Source: DASQDN01 sp963825845
GTDB lineage: Bacteria; Acidobacteriota; Terriglobia; Bryobacterales; Bryobacteraceae
Reading direction: 5' to 3'
NCBI GenBank assembly: GCA_963825845.1
Contig: CAWGVL010000027.1
Span: 62,001-126,000, forward strand
Length of the DNA stretch: 64,000 nucleotides
Positions 40,653 through 49,890 of the stretch are shown here, in pieces (position 1 is the stretch's first letter; each line of letters begins with the position of its first letter). Position numbers and translations under genes: made by a program. Below the pieces are notes generated by a model, which saw only the letters and a program-made list of their open reading frames with translations, searched no databases and was not told the DNA's origin.

Positions 40653-41831
40653 ATGGCTTCCAAACAGGACTACTACGAGACTCTTGGAGTGGCGCGCGGG
40701 GCCTCGGACGATGATGTCCGGAAGGCTTACCGCCGCCTCGCCCGAAAATATCATCCGGATCTGAATCCGGGAGACAAGTCGGCCGAGGATCGGTTCAAAA
40801 ACGTACAGGAAGCCTATGATATTCTGAGCGACTCCAAGAAGCGCCAGATGTACGATCAGTACGGATTTTACTCGGACCAACCCATGCCTGGGGCAGGCGG
40901 CGAAGGCGGGGCGTACCCCGGCGGTCCGAATATGGGATTCGGCGGGTTCGATTTCTCCGAGTTCGCTCGCAAAGGCGGAGGCTCTGCCGGCGCAGGAGCC
41001 GGCGCGGCGGACGAGGACGGGTTCGGATTTGGCGACCTGTTCGGGCAATTCTTTGGAGCGCGCCGGGCTCAACAAGCGCAGGCTCCACAGCGTGGCTCAG
41101 ACCTGGAGTATGCGCTGAACGTAGATTTTTGGCAGGCGATCAAGGGTACGCAGGTCCGGCTGAACATCAACCGGCAGGAACAATGTGAGACCTGTAAGGG
41201 AACGGGCTCGGTAGGTGGGAACGCTCCGGTCTGCCCCGAATGCAACGGCTCGGGGCAAGTAGATCAAATGGCAGGCGCTATGCGTTTCAACCTCACCTGT
41301 CCGCGGTGCGGCGGCAAGGGACGGCTTCAGAACACGTGTCCGACGTGCTACGGCGACGGACGGGTCTCCAGAACCGATTCGGTTGAGGTGCGCATTCCGG
41401 CAGGCGTTCAGTCCGGTTCCCGGCTTCGCGTCGCTGGAAAAGGGAACGCCGGTACGCACGGCGCGCCGTCAGGAGATTTGTATATAACCGTGCGCGTCGA
41501 CGCCCATCCGTTCTTCAAGCGCGATGGCGACACCATCGAAATCAAAGTGCCTGTGACGGTCACCGAGGCAGGTCTCGGGGCCAAGGTCGAAGTACCGACC
41601 ATCGACGGACGCGCGTTGTTGAAGATTCCGCAGGGTACGCAAAACGGCCAGAAGTTCCGGCTGCGTGAAAAAGGCGTCTTCAACTCGCGAAAGAACACAC
41701 GAGGCGACCAGATCGTCGAGGTTGTTCTTCAGGCTCCGAAGATAAACGACGAGCGCACAAAGGAACTGTTAAGGGAACTCGCGCAGGTGCAACCTGAAAA
41801 TCCGCGCGATGAGATTTGGGCAAAGGTGTAA
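40653..41831 (+). CDS. dnaJ: Hsp40 co-chaperone DnaJ
   Basis: 392 aa from ATG 40653 (MASKQDYYETLGV). J domain with HPD in KYHPDLNPG (about residue 34), Gly/Phe-rich region at about 75-125, four zinc CxxCxGxG repeats (CETCKGTGSVGG, CPECNGSGQ, CPRCGGKGR, CPTCYGDGR), and the C-terminal substrate-binding domains. Stimulates DnaK ATPase and loads clients. It follows dnaK by 78 nt and hspR follows by 13 nt. Confidence 0.97.
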   Translation: MASKQDYYETLGVARGASDDDVRKAYRRLARKYHPDLNPGDKSAEDRFKNVQEAYDILSDSKKRQMYDQYGFYSDQPMPGAGGEGGAYPGGPNMGFGGFDFSEFARKGGGSAGAGAGAADEDGFGFGDLFGQFFGARRAQQAQAPQRGSDLEYALNVDFWQAIKGTQVRLNINRQEQCETCKGTGSVGGNAPVCPECNGSGQVDQMAGAMRFNLTCPRCGGKGRLQNTCPTCYGDGRVSRTDSVEVRIPAGVQSGSRLRVAGKGNAGTHGAPSGDLYITVRVDAHPFFKRDGDTIEIKVPVTVTEAGLGAKVEVPTIDGRALLKIPQGTQNGQKFRLREKGVFNSRKNTRGDQIVEVVLQAPKINDERTKELLRELAQVQPENPRDEIWAKV

Positions 41832-41844
41832 CTCGGAGTGATCT

Positions 41845-42246
41845 ATGGCGAAGGGTAGGTCAAGGGCTGCGTACATGATTTCCGCGGTGGCGGAGCAGTA
41901 TCAGATCCATCCCCAGACTTTGCGTCTCTACGAGCGGGAGGGTTTGCTGCGTCCATCCCGAAGCGACGGGAATACACGGCTTTATACGGACGACGATCTC
42001 GAGCGCCTGGAAGTGATCCTGAAGCTTACGCGCGAGTTGGGTGTCAACCTTGCAGGGGTTGAGATCATCCTGAACATGCGTGAAAAGATGGAGGCGATGC
42101 AGCGACAGGTCGACGAGTTCGTTCGGACCCTCAATTCAGAATTCGCGACACATGCGCACGCTCCGGAGCCGGCTTCTCGCAACTCGCTGATCCCGGTTGT
42201 CCGGCTACCGCGTGAGCGCAAGAACGTCGACGCCGAGAGGGAGTAG
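41845..42246 (+). CDS. hspR: MerR-family heat-shock repressor HspR
   Basis: Intact 133 aa. MerR helix-turn-helix with YMISAVAEQYQIHPQTLRLY and EREGLLRPSRSDGNTRLYTD, then a coiled dimerisation helix (LNMREKMEAMQRQVDEFV). The YMIS...HPQTLR start is that of HspR, which represses dnaKJ using DnaK as corepressor. Position as third gene of a dnaK operon agrees with that in actinobacteria and others. A possible operator lies at the dnaK promoter. Confidence 0.9.
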   Translation: MAKGRSRAAYMISAVAEQYQIHPQTLRLYEREGLLRPSRSDGNTRLYTDDDLERLEVILKLTRELGVNLAGVEIILNMREKMEAMQRQVDEFVRTLNSEFATHAHAPEPASRNSLIPVVRLPRERKNVDAERE

Positions 42247-42309
42247 ATTAGCGTTCACTAAACTGCTTCCGGTGCGAGCTAATTCCGAGTGGGAATCGAC
42301 CGATTAACG

Positions 42310-42555
42310 TCAATGCTTGGGACTGGCAGCCATCTTCTTCTGTAACGCGGTCATCAGGCGGGTATGAATATCCGGGGGAATCGACTGGGGTTCCAACCCC
42401 TTGTACACCCTAATCGTGCGCTGGGTCGTATCGAGGATAACCCAACAGTTAGGGCACTCTTCCACGTGTCTATGCAACTCCGCCCGAATGTTCGGGTCCA
42501 GAGTATCGTCTAAAAAGTCGCTTAGCTCGTTCAAAAAGTCTTTACATGTAAGCAA
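42310..42555 (-). CDS. Zinc-finger (HC2) anti-sigma factor
   Basis: Intact 81 aa. ZAS motif HRHVEECPNC (H-x3-C-x2-C) with an upstream Cys in LTCKDFLNELSDFLDD. No membrane helix, so a cytoplasmic, redox- or metal-sensing anti-sigma. Its start lies within the end of the sigma-factor gene (14-nt overlap), which identifies the partner. Confidence 0.85.
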   Translation of the reverse strand: MLTCKDFLNELSDFLDDTLDPNIRAELHRHVEECPNCWVILDTTQRTIRVYKGLEPQSIPPDIHTRLMTALQKKMAASPKH

Positions 42556-43210
42556 AAACGTCGTCCCCCTTACGCCGGAACAAACGGGTTAGCTTTTCTC
42601 GCAACTGAAGACGTGCCCGAAGCAATCTGCTTTTGACGGCGGGGATCGAAATTCCCAGCGCCTGGGCCGTGTCCTCCGTTGACAATTCTTCGATGTCTCG
42701 CAATACGAAAACGGTGCGGAAACTTGGCTTTAGGCTCTGGACAGCTTCGTCCAGGATCTCGGCGAGTTCCTCCCGTGAGTATTTCTTTTCCGGGTCGTCG
42801 TCCCAAACCGCTATCTCGCGGGTGACCAGGTCCTCGCCGGTGTCCTGAGGCTCATCGAGGGACACGGTCCTGTCGGACTTGCGCTTTCGAAGCTTCATCA
42901 ACGCCTCGTTCACGGCAATCCGAACGAGCCACGTGTAGAATTTCGAATCCCCTTGAAATGAGTCCAGGTGCGTGTACGCCTTCATGAAACTCTCTTGAAG
43001 TACGTCCTCGGCATCCTCGTCGTTTTGAGTGATGTGCTTGGCGAGACGGTAGATCTTGCGCTCGTACCGTTCTACGAGTTCGCTGAAGGCACCCGCGTCG
43101 CCAGCACGCGAGGCTTCAACAAGCGCAAGCTCATCAGTTTGTTCTACGCCCACCTCCACATGATACGCTGAAACTTCTGCTATCCCACGATTGCAACGCG
43201 GGAATTTCAT
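42542..43210 (-). CDS. ECF RNA polymerase sigma factor (RpoE-like)
   Basis: Intact 222 aa from ATG 43210; the first 18 residues are not family-like and a GTG near 43156 is another possible start. Region 2: DAEDVLQESFMKAYTHLDSF (core binding and -10 recognition); region 4: ELSTEDTAQALGISIPAVKS, then RLLRARLQLR (helix-turn-helix for -35). Controlled by the overlapping ZAS anti-sigma factor. The stimulus is unknown. Confidence 0.92.
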   Translation of the reverse strand: MKFPRCNRGIAEVSAYHVEVGVEQTDELALVEASRAGDAGAFSELVERYERKIYRLAKHITQNDEDAEDVLQESFMKAYTHLDSFQGDSKFYTWLVRIAVNEALMKLRKRKSDRTVSLDEPQDTGEDLVTREIAVWDDDPEKKYSREELAEILDEAVQSLKPSFRTVFVLRDIEELSTEDTAQALGISIPAVKSRLLRARLQLREKLTRLFRRKGDDVFAYM

Positions 43211-43227
43211 AGTGGGACATCAATAAC

Positions 43228-45169
43228 ATGAGCAGCATCAACGTTACCCTGCCGGACGGGTCCACACAACAGGTTGCTGAGGGTATAACTCCCCTTGAGA
43301 TTGCGAAGTCGATCAGTCCGAGGCTGGCCGACGACGCGGTAGTTGCGCGCGTGAACGGCGATCTATACGACTTGACGCGTCCCCTCGAGAGCGATGCTTC
43401 GCTTCAGATCCTCACGTCCAAAAATCCTGAAGCTCTGGAGGTCTATCGCCACTCGACTGCGCATCTTCTCGCTTTGGCAGTCCTGGAATTGTTCCCCGAA
43501 ACCAAGCTGGGCATCGGCCCTCCGACGGAAGCGGGATTCTATTACGACTTCCAACGCGACACGCCATTCACGCCCGAAGACCTCGAGAAGATCGAAGCAA
43601 AGATGGTGGGAGATCCAGAAGCGCGATCTGCCGTACGAACGCAAGCTGTCGCCGAAGAGCGAAGGCCTCGAGAAGTACAAGGCGATGGGCGAGTCAATGA
43701 AGTGTGAGCTGATCGAGGAAAAGGCCGGGGATGTCTTCTCGGAATACACTCTGGGCCCGACATTCATCGATTTTTGCCGTGGTCCGCACGTGCCATCGAC
43801 CAAGCGGCTGAAGGCATTCAAGGTTCTGTCAACATCCGGCGCGTATTGGAAGGGCGATGAAAACAACCATCGGATGCAGCGCATCTATGGCACAGCTTTC
43901 TTCACGCCGAAGGAGCTGGACGAGTACCTGAAGCGGCTGGAGGAAGCCAAGAAGCGCGACCACCGCAAGCTGGGCCAGGAACTGGATCTATTCAGCATCC
44001 AGGAACTTGCGGGTCCCGGGCTGATCTTCTTTCATCCCAAGGGCGGCATCATTCGCAAGACGCTGGAAGATTGGATGCGAGACCAGTATCTGAAGCGAGG
44101 CTACTCGCTCGTGTACACGCCGCACATTGCGCGGGCTGATCTCTGGAAGACGTCGGGACACTACAACTTTTACGCCGAGAATATGTTCAAGCGGATGGAG
44201 CTGGATGATGCCGAATACCAGCTCAAGCCGATGAACTGCCCGTTCCACATTCTCATCTACCGCGATCGTAAGAAGTCGTATCGTGAGCTTCCGGTGCGGT
44301 TAGGCGAACTGGGTACCGTGTATCGTTATGAGCGATCGGGCGTGATGCATGGTCTTCTGCGCGTTCGCGGATTCACACAGGACGATGCGCATATCTTCTG
44401 TACGCCGGAGCAGATGGAAGACGAAGTCGTAAGCTGCCTTCAGTTCGCGATCGACACCCTGACCACATTCGGCTTCTCGGAGTACGAAGCGGAGCTTTCT
44501 ACCTGGGATAACGGCGTAAGCGGCAAGTATGACGGCAGCGCCGACCAGTGGCAGCTAGCGGAAGGCGCATTGAACAAGGCGACGGAACGTCTGGGCATGA
44601 AAGTGGCCGTGATGGCGGACGAGGCGGCCTTCTACGGTCCTAAGATCGACGTGAAGCTCGTGGACGCAATCGGCCGCAAGTGGCAGTTGTCGACGGTGCA
44701 GTTTGACTTCACGTTGCCCCGACGCTTCGGGCTCGAGTACATCGCGGAAGATGGAAAAGCGCATCAGCCCCTGATGGTTCACCGCGCGCTGTTCGGGTCG
44801 ATCGAGCGCTTCTTCGGAATTCTGGTGGAGCACTACGCTGGGGCATTTCCAGTGTGGCTGGCGCCCGTACAAGCCACTGTCCTGCCAATTACGGATAAGC
44901 AGCTTGACTATGCGAAGCAGGTCCGCGATACGCTGGATGCGGCCGGGATTCGCGTGACACTCGATGACCGAAGCGAGAAGGTGAATCTTAAGATTCGAGA
45001 CGCGCAACTTCAGAAGGTGCCGTTCATGCTGGTCGTCGGTGGCCGTGAGGCGGAAGATGGAACCGTCTCCGTCCGTCACCGGAAGCGTGCTGATCTCGGA
45101 GTAAAGCCGGTCGACGCCTTCATCACCGAAATCCGTCAACTGATCGATTCGAAGTCGTCTTCGGATTAG
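43228..45169 (+). CDS. thrS: Threonyl-tRNA synthetase (one frameshift)
   Basis: About 647 aa. N-terminal TGS domain (ITPLEIAKSISPRLADDAVV), editing domain with HSTAHLLALAVLEL, then class II catalytic core (FKRMELDDAEYQLKPMNCPF, RVRGFTQDDAHIFCT, HRALFGSIERFFGILVEHY) and anticodon-binding domain. The frame changes at about 43615-43680, in the editing domain; continuation KYKAMGESMKCELIEE is normal. As the gene is essential, the break is almost surely a sequence error. Four nt before the glycosyltransferase gene. Confidence 0.95.
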
Positions 45170-45173
45170 GCGA

Positions 45174-46298
45174 ATGTCCTGGCTGCTGGCGAGCCTTGTA
45201 GCCGGGTCACTCATCTATTGCATTCTCGTTATCGTGGCCGCACGCCGGTATCTCAGCGTGCGGCCTTTGCCTTTGCGCGATACAGTGCCGATCAGCGTAT
45301 TGAAGCCGCTGGCCGGTCTCGATGATGGGCTGGAGTCGAACCTGCGCACGTTCTTCGAACAGGACTATGTCCCCTTCGAAGTGCTGTTCGCCGTACGACA
45401 AGAGTCCGATGCCGCGTCGCCGGTAGTACGGTCGCTCCAGGAGCAGTATCCGCACATACCCTCGCGATTGCTGTTCGTGGGTGAGCCGCCGTACCCGAAC
45501 GCGAAGGTCTGGAGCCTACACCACATGACCCACGCTGCCCGACACGACCTGCTCGTCATGTCAGATAGCGATATTCGAGTAACACCCGATTTTCTGCGAA
45601 CGATCGCGGCCGAGTTTCAGGATTCGAAGCTCGGGGTCTCAACGTGCCCGTATCGAGCTGTCTCGGGCCAGAGTTTCTGGTCGACTCTGGAGGCTGTCGG
45701 CATGAACACCGAATTCCTTTCGGGTGTGGTCGTCGCGCGGCTGCTCGAAGGAATGAAGTTCGCTCTTGGCCCTACGACGACAGCGCGGCGGCAGGTGCTT
45801 GCCGATATAGGCAGCTGGGACCGGCTGAAGGATTACCTCGCGGAAGACTTTGTGTTGGGCAACTCTGCCGCGGCGAAAGGGTGGCGAGTTCTTCTGTCGT
45901 CCTATGTGATCGAGCATCATATAGGCTCTCAGCCGTTCGCCGCGAATGCGCGACACCGATTGCGGTGGTTTCGCAGCACCCGACGATCGCGGCCGGCCGG
46001 GTACGTCGGCCAGATGTTTACGAATCCGCTGCCGCTCGCGATTCTCCTATGTCTTGTGCGCCCCGACTGGTGGCCGGTGCTGATCGTCACGATTGTCGTC
46101 CGCGCTCTCGCCGCCGCAGCAACAGCCCGATGGATTCTTGATGATCCATTAACAGCACGCCGGTGGTACCTGGTTCCCGTGCAGGACTTGCTCAGTTTCC
46201 TGTTTTGGATGGCAGGGTTCTTCGGTAATACGATCCTGTGGCGCGGCAGGCGCTACCGGCTCATGAAGGACGGCACGTTCGAGCTTATTGAGGCCTGA
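45174..46298 (+). CDS. hpnI: HpnI-like membrane glycosyltransferase (ceramide-glucosyltransferase family, GT21)
   Basis: Intact 374 aa. N-terminal membrane helix (LLASLVAGSLIYCILVIVAA), GT-A domain with VPISVLKPLAGLDDGLESNL, DSD metal motif in MSDSDIRVTPDFL, EDFVLG and the R/Q-x-x-RW motif in ARHRLRWFRSTR, then three C-terminal helices. The family includes HpnI, which adds N-acetylglucosamine to bacteriohopanetetrol, and ceramide glucosyltransferases. No other hopanoid gene is nearby, so the symbol is a best guess. Directly follows thrS; overlaps the end of the acylase gene (convergent, 14 nt). Confidence 0.75.
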   Translation: MSWLLASLVAGSLIYCILVIVAARRYLSVRPLPLRDTVPISVLKPLAGLDDGLESNLRTFFEQDYVPFEVLFAVRQESDAASPVVRSLQEQYPHIPSRLLFVGEPPYPNAKVWSLHHMTHAARHDLLVMSDSDIRVTPDFLRTIAAEFQDSKLGVSTCPYRAVSGQSFWSTLEAVGMNTEFLSGVVVARLLEGMKFALGPTTTARRQVLADIGSWDRLKDYLAEDFVLGNSAAAKGWRVLLSSYVIEHHIGSQPFAANARHRLRWFRSTRRSRPAGYVGQMFTNPLPLAILLCLVRPDWWPVLIVTIVVRALAAAATARWILDDPLTARRWYLVPVQDLLSFLFWMAGFFGNTILWRGRRYRLMKDGTFELIEA

Positions 46299-48519
46299 GC
46301 TCCAACGTGCTTCCTTCTACCTTGGTAAAAGGCCGCTCGAAGCTGCGGCCTGTGTAGTACGCTTCCCATTGATCGCTGTAGTGCTGCGACATGATTTGTC
46401 CGGACTGTCCAAGCGTAATGTTCATCATGGAATGGTCCCAATTGGACGTGTCCGCAATGAAGCGGAGTGAAGGACCCAGGCGCTTAGTCGTCTGCTTCAC
46501 CGATGTTGGCGAGCCGCTCATTTGAACCGGTCCGATGTTGATTCTGAAGTATCTGCCCAGCGTGGGAACGTGTTTCACCCAACTCGCCCGCCCGATCACC
46601 GGATTCTGCAGGGTGGTTTCCAGGTAGTCACCATATTTCCACCGGTTCGGATCACGCCCCTGGCGTCGCCTGCCTTCCTCCATTGCATCGATGAAACACC
46701 GCAGCACGAGCTGATCATAATCACGGAACCACTCGGCCGGGCGATCGCGGAGGATGCGTTCGACAACCGCGTTGCCCATCACGGTTTCCCATAGATTGCC
46801 TTTGCCATTCGATGCACGATCTCCCACAGCTCGCCTGAGCTGCTCATAGATAAGCGTTGCGATCAGGGGCGCAGGCTGATCCTTGTCCATTTGACCATCC
46901 CACTTGCGCAGGAGGTCGGCCGCTGTTTGCAGTGTTGGGTTCTTCGCGCCGCGCTTGTCAAATGCCGTCACGGCTTGCTGTGCGATGAAGTGCAAGGACG
47001 CGGAATACACGTCTTTCTGAATAATGAGCATGTCTTCCGGCTTTGATGCATTTGCCTTTGATAGAAGCGCTTGAATTTGCCGGGCCCGGTAATGTGGCGC
47101 GAACTCACCGCTGACGTTGTATTTGTAGTCGGCGGGAAAAGGATTCTGGTTTGCAGTGATGATCATGCCCGATGCCGGGTTGAACGCGCTCGGCAGTTCT
47201 TCAAAGGGTATGAATCCGTCCCATTCCGCCTCACCGCTGAAGCCATTGGCAGGAACATCTCCTTTGTAGGTACGCCTGATCGGAAGGAGTCCTGCGGCTT
47301 GGTATCCGATGTTCCCGTCGACGTCGGCGTAAACGAGATTGCTGGACGGCGCAGCAAGACGTTTAAGCGCTTCGCGAAACTCTGCCCAGTTGCGCGCCTG
47401 GTTCAGTTGGATGAAAGGAAACTGAACTCTCCCGACCTCGGCTGCGATCCAACGCATCGACAAAGCCTGGCCTGCTTCGGTAAGCCAGATGGGTCCGTGT
47501 CGGGTTATCCAATTGCTATGCTCGACCGCGTTCTGCCCTTTCACAAGGATGAGTTCACGTTCGGGACGCGCCTGTTCCACGGCATTCTTGAAGGCATACC
47601 GGCCCGTGTTGACATCGATGCGCTCGACGTAGAGATCCTGCGCATCAAAACCAAGGTTGGTGATCCCCCACGCGATCCGGTCATTGTGACCGATGATGAC
47701 GCCGGGTAGGCCGGGTATCGATGCTCCTGCGACATTCAGATCGGGCGCTTGCAGATGGGTCATGTACCAGGTAGACGGGAAATTGTAGAGCAGATGCGGA
47801 TCGTTCGCCAGAATCGGTTTGCCCGTTGATGTCCGTTTACCGGAAATAGCCCATGCGTTCGATCCGGGAGCGAACTCCCGGCCCGTGCGCGGTGTAAAGA
47901 TCTGGTTAACGAGATCCACATCGCCCGTGCTGAGCATCGACGCCTTGGCGATCTCACTTCTCCAACTCGTCGTAAGGTCGCGCATCATTTGTGCGCCGAT
48001 GGCCATGCTGTCGGCGATGGACCAAGGGCGCGGGTCATACTTCAAAATCGTGAATTCAAGCGGCAGCGTACCGCGATGCGTATCGATGAAATGATTCACC
48101 CCGCGAGCATAAGCTGCGAGAACTGCCCTGTCTTGAGGCGGCAAAGCGCGGGCGTGCTCCTCTGCTAAGCGTGCGATTCGAAGGCGACGAGCTTCGCGAT
48201 CCATCTCGATGGTCGCAGAGCCGACAATCTCTGATAACTGGCCCTCCGCAGCCCTGCGCATGATGTCCATCTGCCATAAGCGATCTTGGGCTGTCGTAAA
48301 ACCTTGGGCGAACAGAGCGTCTTCGATCGTCGCGGCCTTGATATGCGGGACACCTAGACCATCTCTGGTCACGGTTGCCGGTTGGCCGATCGGAACTTGG
48401 ATAGAGCCTGATGTTTTCGGTAGCGGACGAATCGCGAACCAGAGGATAAGTGCAATGATGACAACAACAACCAAGCCAATCAGCACGTTAAGATATTTCA
48501 AGAGCCGGTTGAAGCGCAC
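46285..48519 (-). CDS. Penicillin acylase-family Ntn-hydrolase
   Basis: About 744 aa from GTG 48519 (RFNRLLKYLNVLIGL); the frame is open upstream but that part looks non-coding. N-terminal membrane or signal helix, then VTRDGLGVPHIKA and GFTTAQDRLWQMDIMRRAAE of the alpha chain. The nucleophile Ser is at about residue 220 in FAPGSNAWAISGKRT; self-cleavage before it would give the beta chain. C-terminal GQSGQIMSQHYSDQ is typical. Hydrolyses amides; the physiological substrate may be N-acyl homoserine lactones or other acyl amides, not fixed by sequence. Divergent from the CNNM gene. Confidence 0.9.
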   Translation of the reverse strand: MRFNRLLKYLNVLIGLVVVVIIALILWFAIRPLPKTSGSIQVPIGQPATVTRDGLGVPHIKAATIEDALFAQGFTTAQDRLWQMDIMRRAAEGQLSEIVGSATIEMDREARRLRIARLAEEHARALPPQDRAVLAAYARGVNHFIDTHRGTLPLEFTILKYDPRPWSIADSMAIGAQMMRDLTTSWRSEIAKASMLSTGDVDLVNQIFTPRTGREFAPGSNAWAISGKRTSTGKPILANDPHLLYNFPSTWYMTHLQAPDLNVAGASIPGLPGVIIGHNDRIAWGITNLGFDAQDLYVERIDVNTGRYAFKNAVEQARPERELILVKGQNAVEHSNWITRHGPIWLTEAGQALSMRWIAAEVGRVQFPFIQLNQARNWAEFREALKRLAAPSSNLVYADVDGNIGYQAAGLLPIRRTYKGDVPANGFSGEAEWDGFIPFEELPSAFNPASGMIITANQNPFPADYKYNVSGEFAPHYRARQIQALLSKANASKPEDMLIIQKDVYSASLHFIAQQAVTAFDKRGAKNPTLQTAADLLRKWDGQMDKDQPAPLIATLIYEQLRRAVGDRASNGKGNLWETVMGNAVVERILRDRPAEWFRDYDQLVLRCFIDAMEEGRRRQGRDPNRWKYGDYLETTLQNPVIGRASWVKHVPTLGRYFRINIGPVQMSGSPTSVKQTTKRLGPSLRFIADTSNWDHSMMNITLGQSGQIMSQHYSDQWEAYYTGRSFERPFTKVEGSTLELRPQ

Positions 48520-48561
48520 TTCTGGGCATTGTACCGAAGCGAGCGCTGCGGCCCAGTAAAC

Positions 48562-49890
48562 ATGGAAAGCCACTCCGGTTACCGGCTTCTGCTCGTAGCT
48601 CTGATCATCGTTTTGAATGGATTTTTCGCCGGAGCCGAGGTGGCGCTGTTATCCACTCGCCGTTCCCGGTTGCGGCACCTCGCGGAGGCAGGAAACGTTG
48701 GCGCGCAGGCCGCGCTCAGCCTGCTCGAGAATCCGGGCCGCTTACTGTCCGTTACTCAGGTTGGCGTGACTCTGACCAGTCTTGCACTTGGCTGGGCAGG
48801 CGAGGAAACCATCTTCAATATTCTCTATGGCTGGCTCGCGCCTTTCGTGACACCTGCGACTACGAAGATCCTGCACGGGTTCGCCTTCGCGTTGTCGTTC
48901 CTGATCATGAGTTACGCCCACGTCGTCTTCGGCGAGGTTGTTCCGAAGAACTTCGGTATCGAAAAGGCGGATCGGCTTGCGGTGATTGTTTCGCCGGCGC
49001 TGCTCGTCTTCTATCGCGTCTCGGAGCCGTTCGTCGCCGCGATTGAGAAATCGGCTGCTTTCGGCAGCCGCCTGATAGGTCTCAGCGGGAAGGAACACGG
49101 CGGCGGGCATTCCGCTGAAGAACTGCGATTCATCATCCGTTCCAGCGGTAGCGAGGGGCACCTCAGGAATTTCGAGCAGGAGGTTCTTCAACGTGTACTC
49201 GACTTAAATGACTATTCCGCAAGAGAAATCATGGTCCCCCGCACATCCATCGTCAGCGTATCGATCGACGCAACTTTGGACCAGGTGCTCCGGCTGTTCC
49301 TCGATCATCAATACTCGCGTATGCCGGTGTATGAGCGTCAACCCGAGAATCTGATCGGGATCGTACATTTCAAGGATTTGATTCGCGTGTGGGAAGAACG
49401 CCGGCTCGCGCAGGAACGAAAGCGCCCCGTGCGTCCGTTCCGGCTCCGGCGGATTCTGCGTAAGCCGTTAGTGGTTCCTGAAACCAAGCCATTGAACCAG
49501 CTCATTGACGATTTCCGGGAAGACAGGACACACATGGCGATCGTTGTCGACGAGTTTGGGACGATCAGCGGACTCGTAACGATGGAGGATGTGCTCGAAC
49601 AGGTGTTCGGCGAGATTGAAGACGAGCACGATGAGCTTCGGGCCAAGCCGCCTGTTGAAGCCGACATTCTCGAGCTTGAAGGCGCTACGTCGATACGCGA
49701 TCTGCACACGCAGTATGGCATCGAGCTACCCGCTGAAGCCGGCTTCGAAACGCTGGCCGGATTTCTTCTCTTCCAACTCGGGGAGATTCCCAAAAGCGGC
49801 GACGTGCTCGAGATCCCCGGCCGCCGCTTCACGATCCTCGATATGGATCGCAACCGGATTGCGAGTGTCAGGATCGAGAAACTGCAATAG
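48562..49890 (+). CDS. CNNM/CorC-type membrane protein with DUF21 and CBS domains
   Basis: 442 aa from ATG 48562. DUF21 membrane domain (residues 1-190; LLLVALIIVLNGFFAGAEVA with the small-residue motif, ALLSTRRSRL), two CBS domains (REIMVPRTSIVSVSIDATLD ... FRED...MAIVVDEFGTISGLVTME) and a C-terminal CorC_HlyC domain (YGIELPAEAGFETLAGFLLF). Family members carry out Mg2+ (or Co2+) efflux; annotated often as hemolysin, which is a historic name. End overlaps the addA end by 23 nt on the other strand. Confidence 0.9.
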   Translation: MESHSGYRLLLVALIIVLNGFFAGAEVALLSTRRSRLRHLAEAGNVGAQAALSLLENPGRLLSVTQVGVTLTSLALGWAGEETIFNILYGWLAPFVTPATTKILHGFAFALSFLIMSYAHVVFGEVVPKNFGIEKADRLAVIVSPALLVFYRVSEPFVAAIEKSAAFGSRLIGLSGKEHGGGHSAEELRFIIRSSGSEGHLRNFEQEVLQRVLDLNDYSAREIMVPRTSIVSVSIDATLDQVLRLFLDHQYSRMPVYERQPENLIGIVHFKDLIRVWEERRLAQERKRPVRPFRLRRILRKPLVVPETKPLNQLIDDFREDRTHMAIVVDEFGTISGLVTMEDVLEQVFGEIEDEHDELRAKPPVEADILELEGATSIRDLHTQYGIELPAEAGFETLAGFLLFQLGEIPKSGDVLEIPGRRFTILDMDRNRIASVRIEKLQ

